Shown here one piece after another: positions 24,880 to 36,116 of a DNA stretch of 64,000 bases (positions are counted from its first letter, which is position 1; every line of letters starts with the position of its first letter). The position numbers and the translations under genes are program-made. The stretch comes from Ascarosepion bandense (Eukaryota > Mollusca > Cephalopoda > Sepiida > Sepiidae), in the NCBI GenBank assembly GCA_037127315.1, contig JBBBDQ010001940.1, positions 524,001 through 588,000 on the forward strand, in the 5' to 3' direction. The notes beneath the pieces were generated by a model. The model was not told where the DNA came from, made no database searches, and saw only the letters and a program-made list of their open reading frames with translations.

Positions 24880-24920
24880 CTTTATTGCCTTGCTTGGGAT
24901 GCAATGATTAAAAAAAAAAT
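24880..24920 (+). mobile_element. 3'-terminal stub of the CR1/Jockey-like element
   Basis: It matches the last 30 or so bases of the elements at 26084-29566 and 6149-8870 (TGCCTTGCTTGGGATGCAAT, then GATT and an A run, then TGAAT). This looks like an extreme 5' truncation, the usual outcome of target-primed reverse transcription. Confidence 0.6.
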
Positions 24921-26083
24921 GAATTTTCTTCTATTCTCTGCATGTGGTCATTTGTAAGGATTTTTTTTTTTTTATTGAAGAGAAAGATTGGATTTTTAGT
25001 TGGGAAAAGGTTAAATATTTATTAAATTAGCCTTATGTGAAACATAACCAAACTCCCCACAACTTAGGGTTGAGAAATCATTAGAAGTTGGAATGTGGAA
25101 GAATAGAATATCATTTTGTATGTTAAAGTAGAATTTTATTAACAGAACAAAATAACATGAATTTGTAGGAGTTTAATGTTCAGAGAAAATGTATGTAGTT
25201 AGATGTTCCAAGAGAAATAGTAGTAAGGATTTAAAGTGTCCAGAATTCTAGTTGTAAATAGTGAATGTGTTTTAATAAAGTCTATTCCTTTTTTATGGCC
25301 AGTGAGAAAGTGAAGCAATAAAGGAAATTGTACTTATTGGATGTTAATATTTAGGACTCAGTTGAAGTATCTCGTTGTCATCTTCTTTGTTGACTGTGGG
25401 AATGTTGAGGATGGAGAAGAGGTAAAGGAAAATAGCACATGTGAAATAGAAGAATGAATGTGTAACTGTAATGGAACTTTGTGTCCTGGTCAGACTTGAA
25501 GTTTCTTTTGTCGCATGTTGCTGGTGTATGATATTGCTGCTTCCATATCACTGACTGATTTGGCTTTTTTTTTTTTCTTCTTTTTTTTTTTCTTCTTTTT
25601 TTTTTTTTTATACCGAAAGACCTTTTAACATAGGCGTGTTAACTTTGCTCTCAGTTTTTTCAAATCGCTTCTTTCCATTGGTTAGAAAATTAATTTAACA
25701 TCTGATCGCAAAATCCAGCTTTGTCTTTTTCTTTCAGTACGGGGTCAATTTTTTCCTGTTTGTCAAAATCAGGATTTCACAAGTAATTGTGAATTTTTGT
25801 AAAAGTGAAGAGAAGAAATTTGCAAATTCTTTAAATTTTAGTTGATTTACATATAACAGCATTGTCTCAAATGCAGAATTTCATCCAGCTTCATCTGTTA
25901 TAGTCAAGCTTGGAACAAAAACATTGGTTTGAAAGCTTGATGTATTTGCTTTTAAAAAAAGTTGTAAACTTTGATGGAATTAAATTTTTTCCCCAAAAAT
26001 ATCAAGTTTAAAACAAAATTGAAAGTTTTGTATTAAACATTTTAATTAATTTGCTATGAATTGGAGTAGATAGTTCCTACTAT
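24921..26083. other. Spacer with no recognised gene
   Basis: T-rich tracts at 25565-25610. The sequence at 25040-25520 is less repetitive and contains AATAAAG, but no frame or family was recognised. Confidence 0.4.
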
Positions 26084-26532
26084 CGGCCGGTCTCGCACTC
26101 CACCCCCTTCTTTTGAATGAGTTTAGAGGTGATCGCCTTGTTTCTTGTTTAGGAAGGGGTTCCCGGTTCATCCCCTTTCTCTGGTCTTAGTTTTAGTTCA
26201 GCTGGAAGCTCTTTGCAGTTACGGAGTATGGTGGCAACGTCTTTACATTCTGAGGGTACCGGGTTGGCAGTTTCCTGGTTGCTACTTCCGACTGGTAGTT
26301 AGGAGCCCGAACTCTTGCGTAGCGTCTTGAGAGGCTGCTCTGATCAACAGTTGAATAATACCGGGGTTCTTGTAGTGCCATATCGCGCATGGACGGGCAT
26401 CCCTGCATGAACGTTCGGTGGGCAACCCCGAGGCCACATTATGTTGTAGGCCGCACCAGTCTCCATCCTTCACAAGTTGCAAATGATTGACCGACTGATT
26501 CTATTCTAAGACCTCTCCTTAACTGAATCACT

Positions 26533-27840
26533 ATGGAAAAAAGCAAACATAATAGCAAAACTAAACCAGCTCATTTGAAAACGCCCAAACCTGTCTGCAT
26601 CTCTTTCGCTAACATACGCGGCATCCGCACCAACTTCCCCAGCGTAGATTCTTTCCTCCATAATAACTCACCTGATATATTAGCCCTATGTGAAACTAAT
26701 CTTAACCCTTCTATCCCCTCATCTGAGTTCTACGTTCCTGGCTACCTTCCCCTCTTCAGGAAGGACTCCAATGTTCATATGCATAGGCTTGGTGTCTATG
26801 TCAGCGAACACCTTCCCTTAGCTAGGGTGTCATCTTTTGAATCCCCAGATCATTCTTTCATGTGCTTCCGCCTCTCACTTCTCAGCTCGATTAGCTATCT
26901 CTTCTTTCTCTACCACTCTCCTTCCTCCCCTGACTGTTCGTTACTTGACATCATTTCTGACAATATTGACAAAGCCATTTCTTCCCATCCCTCTGCTCAT
27001 GTATTCGTGTTTGGTGACTTTAACGCCCACCACACCAAGTGGCTGAAGAACACTGTCACCGACCCTGCTGGTGTCCACACCATGAACTTTTCAATCACCC
27101 AATCCCTTACGCAAGTAGTGGACTTCCCCACGCATTTCTCCGACAACCCTAACAGAAGGGACTCACTTCTGGACCTCTGCTTCACTTCCATCCCAGACTC
27201 TTGCACTACCAGACAACTCTGCCCACTCGGAAACTCTGACCACACTGTAGTGTCGGTCAATATTTCACTCCACTCCCGCCCGACCCATGAAACCCAGACA
27301 AGTAGAATATCCTACTGCTATCAAAGAGCAGACTGGGATTCGTTCCAAGATTTCCTCTCTGACATCCCTTGGAACAACGTCTTTAGTCTTCCCATCGAAG
27401 AATGTGCATCCGAGGTCTCCTCCTGGGTTAAGGCTGGCATCGATGCCTTCATCCCTGCTAGGAAATTCCAGCTTAAATCTCATTCGTCTCCATGGTTCTC
27501 ACCCGCTTGCTCGGCTGCCATTGCCCACCGGAATCATTTCTTCCGACTCTATCGTAACTACACGTCGGACCAAAACAGGCACCTTTTCACTTCAGCACGT
27601 AATAAGTGTAAAAGGATACTTAACGAAGCTAAGATGTTGTTTGCTGCCAGAATGAAGCAACGCATAGCATGCTCTAAATTCGGCTCTAAAGACTACTGGC
27701 GACTCTGTAAAAGAGTACTTAACAAGAGCAAGTCCACAATACCCCCGCTAATCAACAAATTTGAGGTCCTCGCCTCCCCAGCAGATAAGGCTGGATGCTT
27801 TGCCCACAGATTCTCGAACAATTCGAGTCTGGAGTTTTGA
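26533..27840 (+). CDS. Retrotransposon AP-endonuclease domain, open 435-codon frame
   Basis: This is the longest intact frame in the window. The APE-type endonuclease nicks target DNA to prime reverse transcription. Visible active-site blocks are FANIRG with Asn27, LALCETNL with catalytic Glu54, FGDFNAHH at about residues 160-167, and GNSDHTVVS with Asp236-His237. All match the expected order of the fold. The frame then runs into the linker before the reverse transcriptase (RNHFFRLYR, SARNKCKRILNEAK) and ends at a TGA at 27838 caused by a frameshift relative to the downstream domain. The start is the first ATG after the 5' UTR. It may be the true start, as CR1-type second frames often begin close to the endonuclease. 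Confidence 0.82.
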   Translation: MEKSKHNSKTKPAHLKTPKPVCISFANIRGIRTNFPSVDSFLHNNSPDILALCETNLNPSIPSSEFYVPGYLPLFRKDSNVHMHRLGVYVSEHLPLARVSSFESPDHSFMCFRLSLLSSISYLFFLYHSPSSPDCSLLDIISDNIDKAISSHPSAHVFVFGDFNAHHTKWLKNTVTDPAGVHTMNFSITQSLTQVVDFPTHFSDNPNRRDSLLDLCFTSIPDSCTTRQLCPLGNSDHTVVSVNISLHSRPTHETQTSRISYCYQRADWDSFQDFLSDIPWNNVFSLPIEECASEVSSWVKAGIDAFIPARKFQLKSHSSPWFSPACSAAIAHRNHFFRLYRNYTSDQNRHLFTSARNKCKRILNEAKMLFAARMKQRIACSKFGSKDYWRLCKRVLNKSKSTIPPLINKFEVLASPADKAGCFAHRFSNNSSLEF

Positions 27841-29378
27841 CACCCGACTTCTCACCTAGAACCGAGGCACAACTGAATGATGTCCATATTACACCTTCGC
27901 TTGTCTCTAAGATAATCTTAAAACTTGACCCTCACAAAGCGAACGGTGGTGACGGAATCCCAAACATAGTCTTAAAGAAATGTGCCCCTGAAATCTCCTC
28001 TGTCCTTTCTAAGCTCTACAACCTCTGCCTATCTGCTTCCTGCTTTCCTGCTTGTTGGAAATCTTCCTCTGTAGTTCCTATATTTAAAAACACTGGAGAA
28101 CCCTCTGACCCTGCAAATTACCGCCCTATCAGCCTTCTTCCGATCTTTGGCAAAGTATTCGAAGCCATTATCAACGCCGAGGTGGTTCAGCATCTCACAG
28201 CACACAGGCTCCTCTCGGACAAGCAATATGGTTTCCGCTTCACCAGGTCTACTGCTGATATGCTAACGACCATCACCGAGTACATATACCAGGCACTCGA
28301 CAGGAATGGCAAAGCTCGAATCGTTGCATTGGATATATCTAAGGCGTTCGACAGTTTGGCATGCTGGCCTTCTATGTAAACTGCGGAGCTATGGTATAAC
28401 TGGACATTTGTTTGAACTAATCCAGTCATTCCTCTCTAACCGCACAATGAAGGTGGTATTAAACGGACATGCCTCTCAGAACTACCATACAAACGCAGGT
28501 GTCCCCTAAGGCTCCATCTTAGGTCCTACACTCTTCCTGATATACATTAATGATCTCCCTGATTCCATAAGAGCCCAAATAGGTTTGTACGCCGATGACA
28601 CCACAGTTTACTCTCGCCTCCTACAAAAATCTGGTGTAGGCGTCAAAGCTAACCTCGCAGCCGAGATTGAAAAAGACCTCCAATCCATATTGGACTGGGG
28701 TAAGAAATGGTTAGTAAATTTTAATGCTTCTAAAACGAAGCTACTCTCAATTAACCATCATCGACAATCTCACCTACCTCCCATTAGCATGGACCAGGCT
28801 TGCCTCCCAGAGAGTAGAACACTGCACCTCCTTGGTCTCACACTATCAGCGGACCTCAAATGGAATGACTATATCGAATCCATTGCTAAACCCGCTGCTA
28901 TGATAGTCGGTTCTCTGTGTAGGGCCCAGAAGTTTTTTCTACCATCCGCCTGTGCATTGAATACTGCTGCCATATCTGGTCGGGTGCCCCTGCTGTTCTC
29001 CTCGGGCTTCTTGATAAGGTTCAGAGGAGAGTCTGTAATGTGATAGATACCAACTTGGCAGACCGCCTGCAGTCTCTCTCCCACTGGCGCGACGTGGCTT
29101 CCCTGTGTCTCTTCTATAAATACTTTCACGGCTTCTGCTCTGATGAACTTAGATCACTAGTGCCCCCTAAATACGAATTTGAACGAGATACTAGATTAGC
29201 AACTAGATCCCACCCTTTTACAGTGAAACCGATAAAATGCAGCCGTAACTTCTACTCCAACAGTTTCTTTCCTTGCACTTCCCGACTGTGGAATTCTCTT
29301 CCAAACGATTGCTTCCCCGACGGCTACAATCTCCAGGAGTTTAAATGTAAGGTCAATAGACACCTCCTAACACACTAA
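27795..29378 (+). pseudogene. Retrotransposon reverse transcriptase, frameshifted
   Basis: The reverse transcriptase of the element at 26084-29566 is split over several frames. Landmarks in order are PANYRPISLLPIFGKVFE (about 28109), ALDISKAFD (about 28327, first catalytic Asp), a frameshift just after it, GVP followed by a TAA stop at 28507 where a glutamine is expected, YADDTTVYS at 28588 (catalytic Asp pair), INHHRQSHLP, and a second frameshift near 28930. The C-terminal domain is in its own frame at 29040-29378, ending VNRHLLTH. The catalytic residues survive but the reading frame does not, so no active enzyme is expected. Confidence 0.87.
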
Positions 29379-29566
29379 CCTGCTCCCATTCTATCAAACA
29401 CTCTTCCCATCTGCCCAACCCTCATCCTCGCTATCCTTACTCATCTGTCACCTTAATCCTGACATTCCCTATGTCTAACCACTCCTTCTCTTTACCTTCC
29501 CCTATGTAGCCCCATGCGCAATAGTGGCAGTGGAATGCCTTGCTTGGGGTGAGATGATTTAAAAAA

Positions 29567-30144
29567 AAAAAAAAAATGAATATTTCTTGATTAAATGTAG
29601 AGTTAAGAATTCCAAATTGCTAAATTACTTCTCAACAATACCGATTTTTAAAATGTATTTTGCATCAAAATTTTATTAGGCTATTAGAAATAAAATCTTG
29701 TGAAAATGTTAAAATCCCTGATTGTTTCATGCATAATATGCAAATAATAATTCAGATGTATGCATAAATTTTATGGAAAATACAGCTTGAGATGTTTTTT
29801 GATTAGCTTTATTTTAAATTTTTTTAAGCTTAGAAAAATTGTAGTATTTTTTATTAAATATACTTATAAGTATAATTGGTGCAGGTATAGTGTGTGGTCT
29901 ACTGCTTTGATTCTGGTATGGTATGTGGTCTACCCAGTTTGAATGTATCCTACCTCAGTAAGATTATAGATATAAGTATTCAGTTATTTATTGAAAATAA
30001 TTTTCTTTAACCCTAACCCTTACCAGACTAGACAGTTATAATACTTCTTATACACTTTTTAAGGTAGACCATATTCAAAAGATAGGCCTTATATATAAAT
30101 TTATGTATTTTGAGTCATTTTAATGTTTTCTCTTTTTATTTCAG
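29567..30144. other. AT-rich sequence directly upstream of the first RRP5 exon seen
   Basis: Presumably the intron preceding exon a. It has a short TTAACCCTAACCCTTA run at 30008-30023 and a normal pyrimidine tract before the acceptor. No exon recognised. Confidence 0.5.
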
Positions 30145-30321
30145 TCTTTAACAGTAGATCTGCTGACTTATGGATATGTTACAAATGTTAATCATCTAAA
30201 ATTGAAAGTTATCCTTCCAAATGGTTTTACAGGGTCTGTTGATCCAGTCCATATTTCAAATGCATACACAGCCAAACTTGAGAATTTGGTGAATTCACAG
30301 TATAATGAAGAACAAAATATG
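30145..30321 (+). CDS. PDCD11: RRP5/PDCD11 exon a: S1 repeat 1 (internal exon)
   Basis: RRP5/PDCD11 is a nucleolar protein with a tandem array of S1 RNA-binding domains followed by HAT repeats. It binds pre-rRNA and U3 snoRNA and is needed for cleavages that yield both ribosomal subunits. This exon is 59 codons, phase 0 at both ends, with acceptor TTTATTTCAG and donor GTAAGT. The peptide has the motifs GYVTNVNHLKLKVILPNGFTG and SNAYTAKLE, which fit the first S1 repeat of vertebrate PDCD11 (LPNGLQG and DAYTKKL there, recalled). The basic FPRGG-containing N-terminus normally lies about 80 residues upstream and was not found in the window, so at least one 5' exon is missing. Gene identity is firm because all ten exons read in order. 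The exon borders are inferred from splice consensus and phase. Confidence 0.9.
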
Positions 30322-30485
30322 GTAAGTTTTTGTGTAATTATTGAGGTAAAAAGAGCTCAGTTTGATTACCATAGCAAAAAAGGTAGAATTTAATTTTTAA
30401 CTCCAATTTAAATTTTGTTCATAAAATAATTTAAATATTCTTTTGAATTTCTATATATATTTTTACCATTTTGATGTTTTTCATA

Positions 30486-30486
<1 letters not shown>

Positions 30487-30539
<53 letters not shown>
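30487..30539. repeat. Compound CT/AT microsatellite
   Basis: About 12 CT units followed by about 14 AT units, inside the first RRP5 intron seen. Confidence 0.9.
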
Positions 30540-30541
<2 letters not shown>

Positions 30542-31439
30542 CAGTTTTGCCATTTCAAGTTTAGATATAAAATTTGGTTATATTTTCACTAATAATAATT
30601 ATATTTCTTGGATATTAAAAGACATTTTTTATTAAATAATATACAGTATTTGTTTATGTGAAGAAACATTCTTAATATAAAATTAGCATCAAGCATTTTT
30701 TTTTTTGTCATTTTCTAGTGAAATAAGTTTTTTTTTTTTTTTTTCTCCTTAAATTATAGAATATACACTTGATAAGGACTGAAGAATGGATTGGCCAATA
30801 TGCTGTGGAGCTATCAATGACACAAAGGAATTCAGTTCGTTTAAATAAAATTTGGAATAGCAAATTTAGAGTTCTACTAACTTAGTTTTAAAATTTTATT
30901 TCGTGTATTGACTGACATATCATACCTTTTTGAATAAACAGAATGAATTCTGTGCTTTATATTCTAACTAAAAAAAATAATTAATCCAGTAAGTCTAAAG
31001 ATATAAATTAGATATGATTAGACTATAATTCCTGTAATCTTTACTAAAACGTAAAATGATTTTCTTTATTTGTTTTTAAAGGCATCTATCATATGTCATG
31101 GTCACCTAATTATCAGCTGTTAGCAGGAAGTGATGCGAACCATAATATTAGCTCTGAGTGATGTTGAATGAGCTAGCTTGTGACTGAGCTAATGTTTCTC
31201 TCTTGAACACCTGAAAAGACTATAATAGATGTTTCTAACTGTAATTGTTTCTTTTATCTGAATTTCTGCAATTAGGAGTTATTTGCATTTGAACTAAAAT
31301 CCTCATCATTGTTATCAAATTGTTTCAGCTTTCCAACCATTTCAGGTGTCTGTCAATACAGGTAACCATCAAGGAATTTCCAACTGAACACTTTATTCAA
31401 TCTATAAGCGTTTAAGGCTTCAAGTTGTATGTTACAGTT

Positions 31440-31735
31440 TGTCTTACAGGATAATAGTCTAGTGGATTAAATCTTGGGTTTGTCACTTTGGTTACTATGA
31501 GTTAAATCCCTGGGTCGAGTATTACAATCTTAAATTCAGTGGAAACAAAGTGAGCAATAACTGAGTCATACCAAATAAAAACAAGATTATCCCTAGGCAT
31601 GAACATAGGAACAAAAACAGTCTGCTCTTGTAAAATAAAGGGTTCAGTTTAAAATTATTTGAAATTTACATAAATTGATATACACCTGAAACTTGATAAT
31701 AACAACAAAGGTGAGGATATTAGTCTGAAAGGTAA
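31440..31735 (+). repeat. tRNA-derived SINE (family 2), intronic
   Basis: Second copy of the family at 11845-12130. The A-box-like TAGTCTAGTGGAT and B-box-like GAGTTAAATCCCTGG are visible about 45 bases apart. They are followed by GAGCAATAACTGAG, AAATAAAGGGTTCAGT and the tail TATACACCTGA. It lies in the intron between RRP5 exons a and b. Confidence 0.65.
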
Positions 31736-31756
31736 ATAATGTAATTCTTTAACATA

Positions 31757-31895
31757 ATGAAATACAAAAAGTACAGTTAATGATTGAGAAAATTGGGCCA
31801 GGCATCTTAGATATTTGGAATTATAGAAACGTATATAAAAATTTATGATTCCAAAATATAAACAAGAAACTTCTTCCTTTGGTAATTGAATATAA
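31757..31895. repeat. Dispersed repeat copy 1
   Basis: Highly similar over about 135 bases to 36117-36258 in the same orientation (shared AAAAAGTACAGTTA, GATTGAGAAAATTGGGCCAG, ATGATTCCAAAATATAAAC). Both copies are intronic in RRP5. Family unknown. Confidence 0.75.
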
Positions 31896-32604
31896 AAGCA
31901 GGTACAAATAATGTACATTCTAGTTAAATCCATGAAAATTCCACAAGTGTTGATAACTAAGACTATCCATTATCTCCTCCATCTGCTTTTCTCTCACATT
32001 TTGCCCATATCCTCTTATTCACTTCTTTATTCTTTTTAATCTTCATTGTCCATTCATGTTTTTATCTCAATTATGAATTAGTATCAGATACAAAATAAAA
32101 ACAAAAAAATACAAAAATATTTCCTTACTGCATTATTTTGCTCAGAGAAGAGTCTCACTTTTTATGACTTTCCATCTCTCCCTTCCTTTCAATCTTTCAC
32201 TCATGATCTAATCAACAAATTTTTTGCATACCAGATGAGAATTATATTTTAATATCTGTAAGCATATTTTGTATTTTAGTCTTTTCCATGTACATTTTCA
32301 ATTAATCAAAATTAATATTCGTCTGAGATTATATATATAAAGTCTGAAAATATATTGCATAAGTAGACACTAAAAAGTTAAAAACAAAGATCATCAAATT
32401 TAAACTTGAGAAATAAAATGATGATACTTCAAACAACTCAGTAAATCCTTTGTAAAATTGTTGACTTCAAGTCAAGTCTTTCTCTCTCTTTATCACCTTA
32501 TATATTTCTTCCTTCTCACTCTTTCTCCATTTTCTCACATTTTTTTAATTCTTTTCTACTTGATATTATTGTTTTTTTTTGTTTTTTTTTTTCACAAGTA
32601 ATTG

Positions 32605-32843
32605 AGATGATGTGCATTGTGGTGCATTCACTTATGTGCAAACACCCTTGGGAAAAGTATTAATTCAGCTCTAGGTTGAATAGCAGGACTGATTGGGTTC
32701 TATAGCCTTGGTTGGCAACCTGTCTACCACAGAAAGAAATGACAATTTAGTGGGGGAAAATCTCCTGTCTAGTCAGTCATGGATCAAGAGACATGATTGC
32801 CAAATGGGTATCACATATGGCACTTAACTGACTGACTGAATTA
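32605..32843 (+). repeat. tRNA-derived SINE (family 1) with internal deletion
   Basis: The head GATGTGCATTGTGGTGCA is joined directly to TTCACTTATGTGCAAACACC, so the B-box region is missing. The rest of the body and the tail CACTTAACTGACTGACTGAA are present. It lies inside the spacer of the long inverted repeat. Confidence 0.82.
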
Positions 32844-33217
32844 GGAGGCTATTTCACTTTGATCCTTAGTATAAAAGTATAATAGTCATACATGGCAGTA
32901 AATAAAATAGTATGTATCCTTTTTTCAGGTCGTTGTTGCTTTTTTATGGCATAGCATAATAAAAAATGTTTCTCAATTACAACTTTTATTAGTTAAAAAC
33001 CAAAAAATAATTCTATAAATGCAGAGTTCATATCTTGCGTGATATTAACCTGTTACAAAACAGTTTAATCATAAGCTCTTATTTTTTTGTTTTTTATTAT
33101 AAAAACAATTTTACAAAGGATTTACTGAGTTGTTTGAAGTATCATTTTATTTCTCAAGTTTAAATTTGATGATCTTTGTCTTTAACTTAGTGTCTACTTA
33201 TGCAATATATTTAAGAC

Positions 33218-33218
<1 letters not shown>

Positions 33219-33271
<53 letters not shown>
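33219..33271. repeat. AT dinucleotide microsatellite
   Basis: About 26 uninterrupted TA units within the right arm of the inverted repeat. Confidence 0.92.
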
Positions 33272-33273
<2 letters not shown>

Positions 33274-33566
33274 CTCAGACGAATATTAATTTTGATTAAT
33301 TGAAAATGTACATGGAAAAGACTAAAATACAAAATGTGCTTACAGATATTAAAATACGATTCTCAGCTGGTATGCAAAAAATTTGTTTTAAAATATGTTC
33401 CACAAGTAGAACAATGGGTGCTAAAAGGTTAAAATAAAAATAGTTTTTTTTTAAGTTTTTTTTTTTTTTTACATTCTGAAAGATATGTATTTATATAATT
33501 TTTTTATTCATTGTTTAGAAATTTACTTTTTCTCTCTCTCTCTCTTTTTTTTTTTTTTTTTTACAG

Positions 33567-33710
33567 GAAAACAATTTGCAAAGCTTGTTTTCAGTTGGAT
33601 CTTTTGTCATCTGTAAAATAATGGATCCCAATTCCAATCCTGTGAAATTATCTCTCAATCCAAAAGACATTAATCAGAATGTCTTTAGTTCTCAAATAAA
33701 GTCAAATATG
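33567..33710 (+). CDS. PDCD11: RRP5/PDCD11 exon b: end of S1 repeat 1 and linker
   Basis: Forty-eight codons, phase 0 at both ends. The acceptor follows a long pyrimidine tract ending TTTACAG, and the donor is GTAAAT, which is weaker than consensus. The peptide runs from ENNLQSLFSVGSFVICKI to KLSLNPKDINQNVFSSQIKSNM. The KLSLNPK segment is the closing strand of an S1 fold and matches the family closely at this position. The intron before it (30322-33566) carries a CT/AT microsatellite, a SINE-like element, and a 249/284-bp inverted repeat. Confidence 0.9.
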
Positions 33711-35465
33711 GTAAATTGTTTTTATTTCTCTTTATAGATTGACATCAATTTTTTTTACTAATTTGTAATCAGAGTAACTGACATAACCTGTCTAGTGCAA
33801 ATGATTTTTGACACTTGTTTTGGATATTTTGTGTGCAATACTTTTAACTATTCACAGTACTTTCAACATAAACAGCATTAATTTTTTGTTGCATTTGTGC
33901 AATATTTTTACCTTTGTTAAAATGACCTCCAAAATATTTCTCATTTTTTCCATCCTCAATATTAGAATTAACTAACATATACTGAATTCATCAAAAGATT
34001 TTAAAAATGCATGCTGGTATGATATTTATAATGTGAGGAGGATGCTGAAAAGTTTTCAGCCCTACCAAGAAGGATGACCTAGAGTTGTGAAACTATGGTC
34101 CTATTCCACACATTCATAAAAATATGAACTTTTGTAACAAAGTTAAACTCTGTTTCTGCTATTGGGTAAATTGTTTAACATCTGGTGTCTTTATAGTTTT
34201 TTAATATACAAGCCATATCTTTGTCAGATCAATCTACAAGTGCTACTGATATCTTGCAACTCAGCCTCATGGTCAGGTTATCAGTTCCCCCATATCAGTC
34301 TTTTCTCTGATGAGGAGGATTGCTAAACACTCAATGGGATCTTTAAAAAAAAAAAAAAACCCTGTCAAAGAACAGATGGACATTCTTGTAGAGACAATGC
34401 TCATTTAGCACAATAGAGTAGGCTGTGCTCCAAAGATATGTATGCACCAGTACAGTGATGTCATGGCTTCACTTGGCTGAAAGCTCCCTAAACTTAATGT
34501 CAGTTGCCAGGGACTTTCTCCAGTGAAATCAATGACCACATTTTTGAGCTTTTCAAGTTAAAGGCCATGGCTATAGTTTAACCTAGGGAGGGATGGGCTT
34601 TGACATGCGTATATGCCCTAGACATGCTATGCATAAGTGAATACATCCAGTTCTCAACTCAGGTATGTAGAGGGAACTGGTCAGGTGCTCAGTTGTGCAC
34701 AACATCTACAACCACACCTGGTCATGAAACTGATCTGGGGATTTAGTGTTTTTACTTTGTACAGTTCACTCTTGAGTAAGATGCAATTTTTGTCAGTCTA
34801 TTGTAAGTTAAAAAAAAAAACTGACTATTTAAAATATCTTTGATTTCCCCCTCCCCAACTCTTTCTGATTTTATATGCTATAAAATAGTCATTTCTCAAG
34901 TGTAAATCAAAGGCACTAAATAAAAACAAGTCTTTATCATTTATTTCCTTTTGAATATGTAACTAGATCTCTTTTAGATATCAATGAAATATTATTTTTC
35001 ATTGCAAAAATTTGTGTGCAATCTTTTTTTTCTTTTTTTTTTTTTTTTTTCTTTTTTTTCAAAATTTACTATTCTTTATTAATTAGTCGAATTTGTTGTC
35101 ATGTTGTTCTTCTGTATACTTTTGTTATGTACAAAAAATGATTGCTTTCTTCTGTCCCTTATTAAATATTTTTCTTTCTTTCTCTGCTCACTCACAAATA
35201 TATTCTTAACTGAATTGAACATTTATCAAAACTTATTCTAAATAATTTTCACAAAAACTTGTAAATGATTATTTTCATTACTTTGTTTATAATTGAAGCT
35301 CTACTGCATTTCTACTTTAAAAATTTCTTAATTGGTTAAACTTTTCTTCATTGTCAGTTAACTTAACCTATTAATGGACATCATCCCCAAAATGTGATAA
35401 TGAGCATTAATAACTTATAGATGCAAACCTATAATTAATTAATTTTTTAATATCTATAATTAATA

Positions 35466-35488
35466 GTGTGTATATATATATATATATC

Positions 35489-35520
<32 letters not shown>
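35466..35520. repeat. Compound TA/TG microsatellite
   Basis: TA units interrupted once by CTA, then about eight TG units, in the intron between RRP5 exons b and c. Confidence 0.9.
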
Positions 35521-35521
<1 letters not shown>

Positions 35522-35739
35522 TTTCTGTTTGAATGTAAATAATGTAAATTAAAATCATGTAATCAAGTTAAGTTATATTAACTGTACATCATCAAAATAC
35601 TTGTATGTTGGCTACCTTTTTAAATACGTGTATGTTGGCTATCTTTTTAGTTTATCGCTCATGCTACCATGATAAAATGTGGGATTTATGAAATTGGCAA
35701 TAAAAATTCTACATAATGTTTGCTTATAATTTTTTGCAG

Positions 35740-35863
35740 ATCCTCATTGGAAGTGTAAACAGCATTGAAGACCATGGCTATGTAATAGATTTTGGCATTA
35801 GAAATATTTCTGCATTTTTAAACAACAAGGATACAGAGGAATACATTGAAATTTTTAATAATG
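35740..35863 (+). CDS. PDCD11: RRP5/PDCD11 exon c: first half of S1 repeat 2
   Basis: Forty-one codons plus one base. The acceptor is TTTTTTGCAG and the donor GTAAGC. The peptide includes SVNSIEDHGYVIDFGI followed by SAFLNN. The motif xSxEDHGYxxDxG is the nucleic-acid-binding beta strand pair of S1 repeat 2 and is the best-conserved part of the gene here. The final single base pairs with the two-base start of the next exon to give glycine, so the phase is consistent. The upstream intron is 2.0 kb and contains a TA/TG microsatellite at 35466-35520. Confidence 0.92.
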
Positions 35864-36116
35864 GTAAGCTTATTATTTTTAATTCACAAACAAGGATTAA
35901 GTAAACCCAAAATTGACAAAAATGAGTCATCATGTTTAAGTGGAGTCATCTTCATTGTCAATACATTTAATTAAAATAGAGAAAGTGTATATATTAGGTT
36001 GGTAAACACATTTTGGTCATTTTTCAATAGAACATTTTGTTTATATAAATTCATAGTGTTTTTGTTCAGTTATCAAAGTATTTTCGCTAGTTATCTTTAA
36101 TCTGTTGATATTTTCA

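Larger units (their letters stand above)
26084..29566 (+). mobile_element. Nearly full-length CR1/Jockey-like non-LTR retrotransposon, plus strand
   Basis: It starts abruptly with GC-richer sequence at about 26084 (a presumed 5' UTR of about 450 bases), followed by endonuclease and reverse-transcriptase coding regions and a 3' UTR. It ends TTGCTTGGGGTGAGATGATT and a tract of about 15 A. Base composition (near 50% GC) contrasts sharply with the flanks. At 3.5 kb it is complete or nearly so for this type. Frameshifts and an in-frame stop make it inactive. No target-site duplication was identified. The 5' boundary is judged by composition only. Clade is uncertain: CR1, L2 or Jockey groups are all possible. 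Confidence 0.88.
32214..33387. repeat. Long intronic inverted repeat (arms 249 and 284 bp, spacer 641 bp)
   Basis: The left arm 32214-32462 and right arm 33104-33387 are reverse complements with few mismatches. They share GTACATTTTCAATTAATCAA, GCATAAGTAGACACTAA and AACAACTCAGTAAATCCTTT. The right arm is longer because of an expanded AT microsatellite (33219-33271). The 641-base spacer contains a SINE. It could be a foldback-type element or two oppositely inserted copies of one element. In the RRP5 transcript the arms would form a long hairpin. Confidence 0.85.

Noticed and set aside
26193..26482. Minus-strand frames in the GC-rich start of the CR1-like element
   Set aside because: They are antisense to a presumed 5' UTR, overlap each other and show no recognisable motif.
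30008..30023. Telomere-like CCCTAACCCT
   Set aside because: Only about two units, within an intron next to exon a. Too short to be an interstitial telomeric array.
30758..30890. Possible extra RRP5 exon after a pyrimidine tract and ATAG
   Set aside because: Exons a and b join in phase and match the family without a gap. The segment has no donor in a suitable place and no homology.
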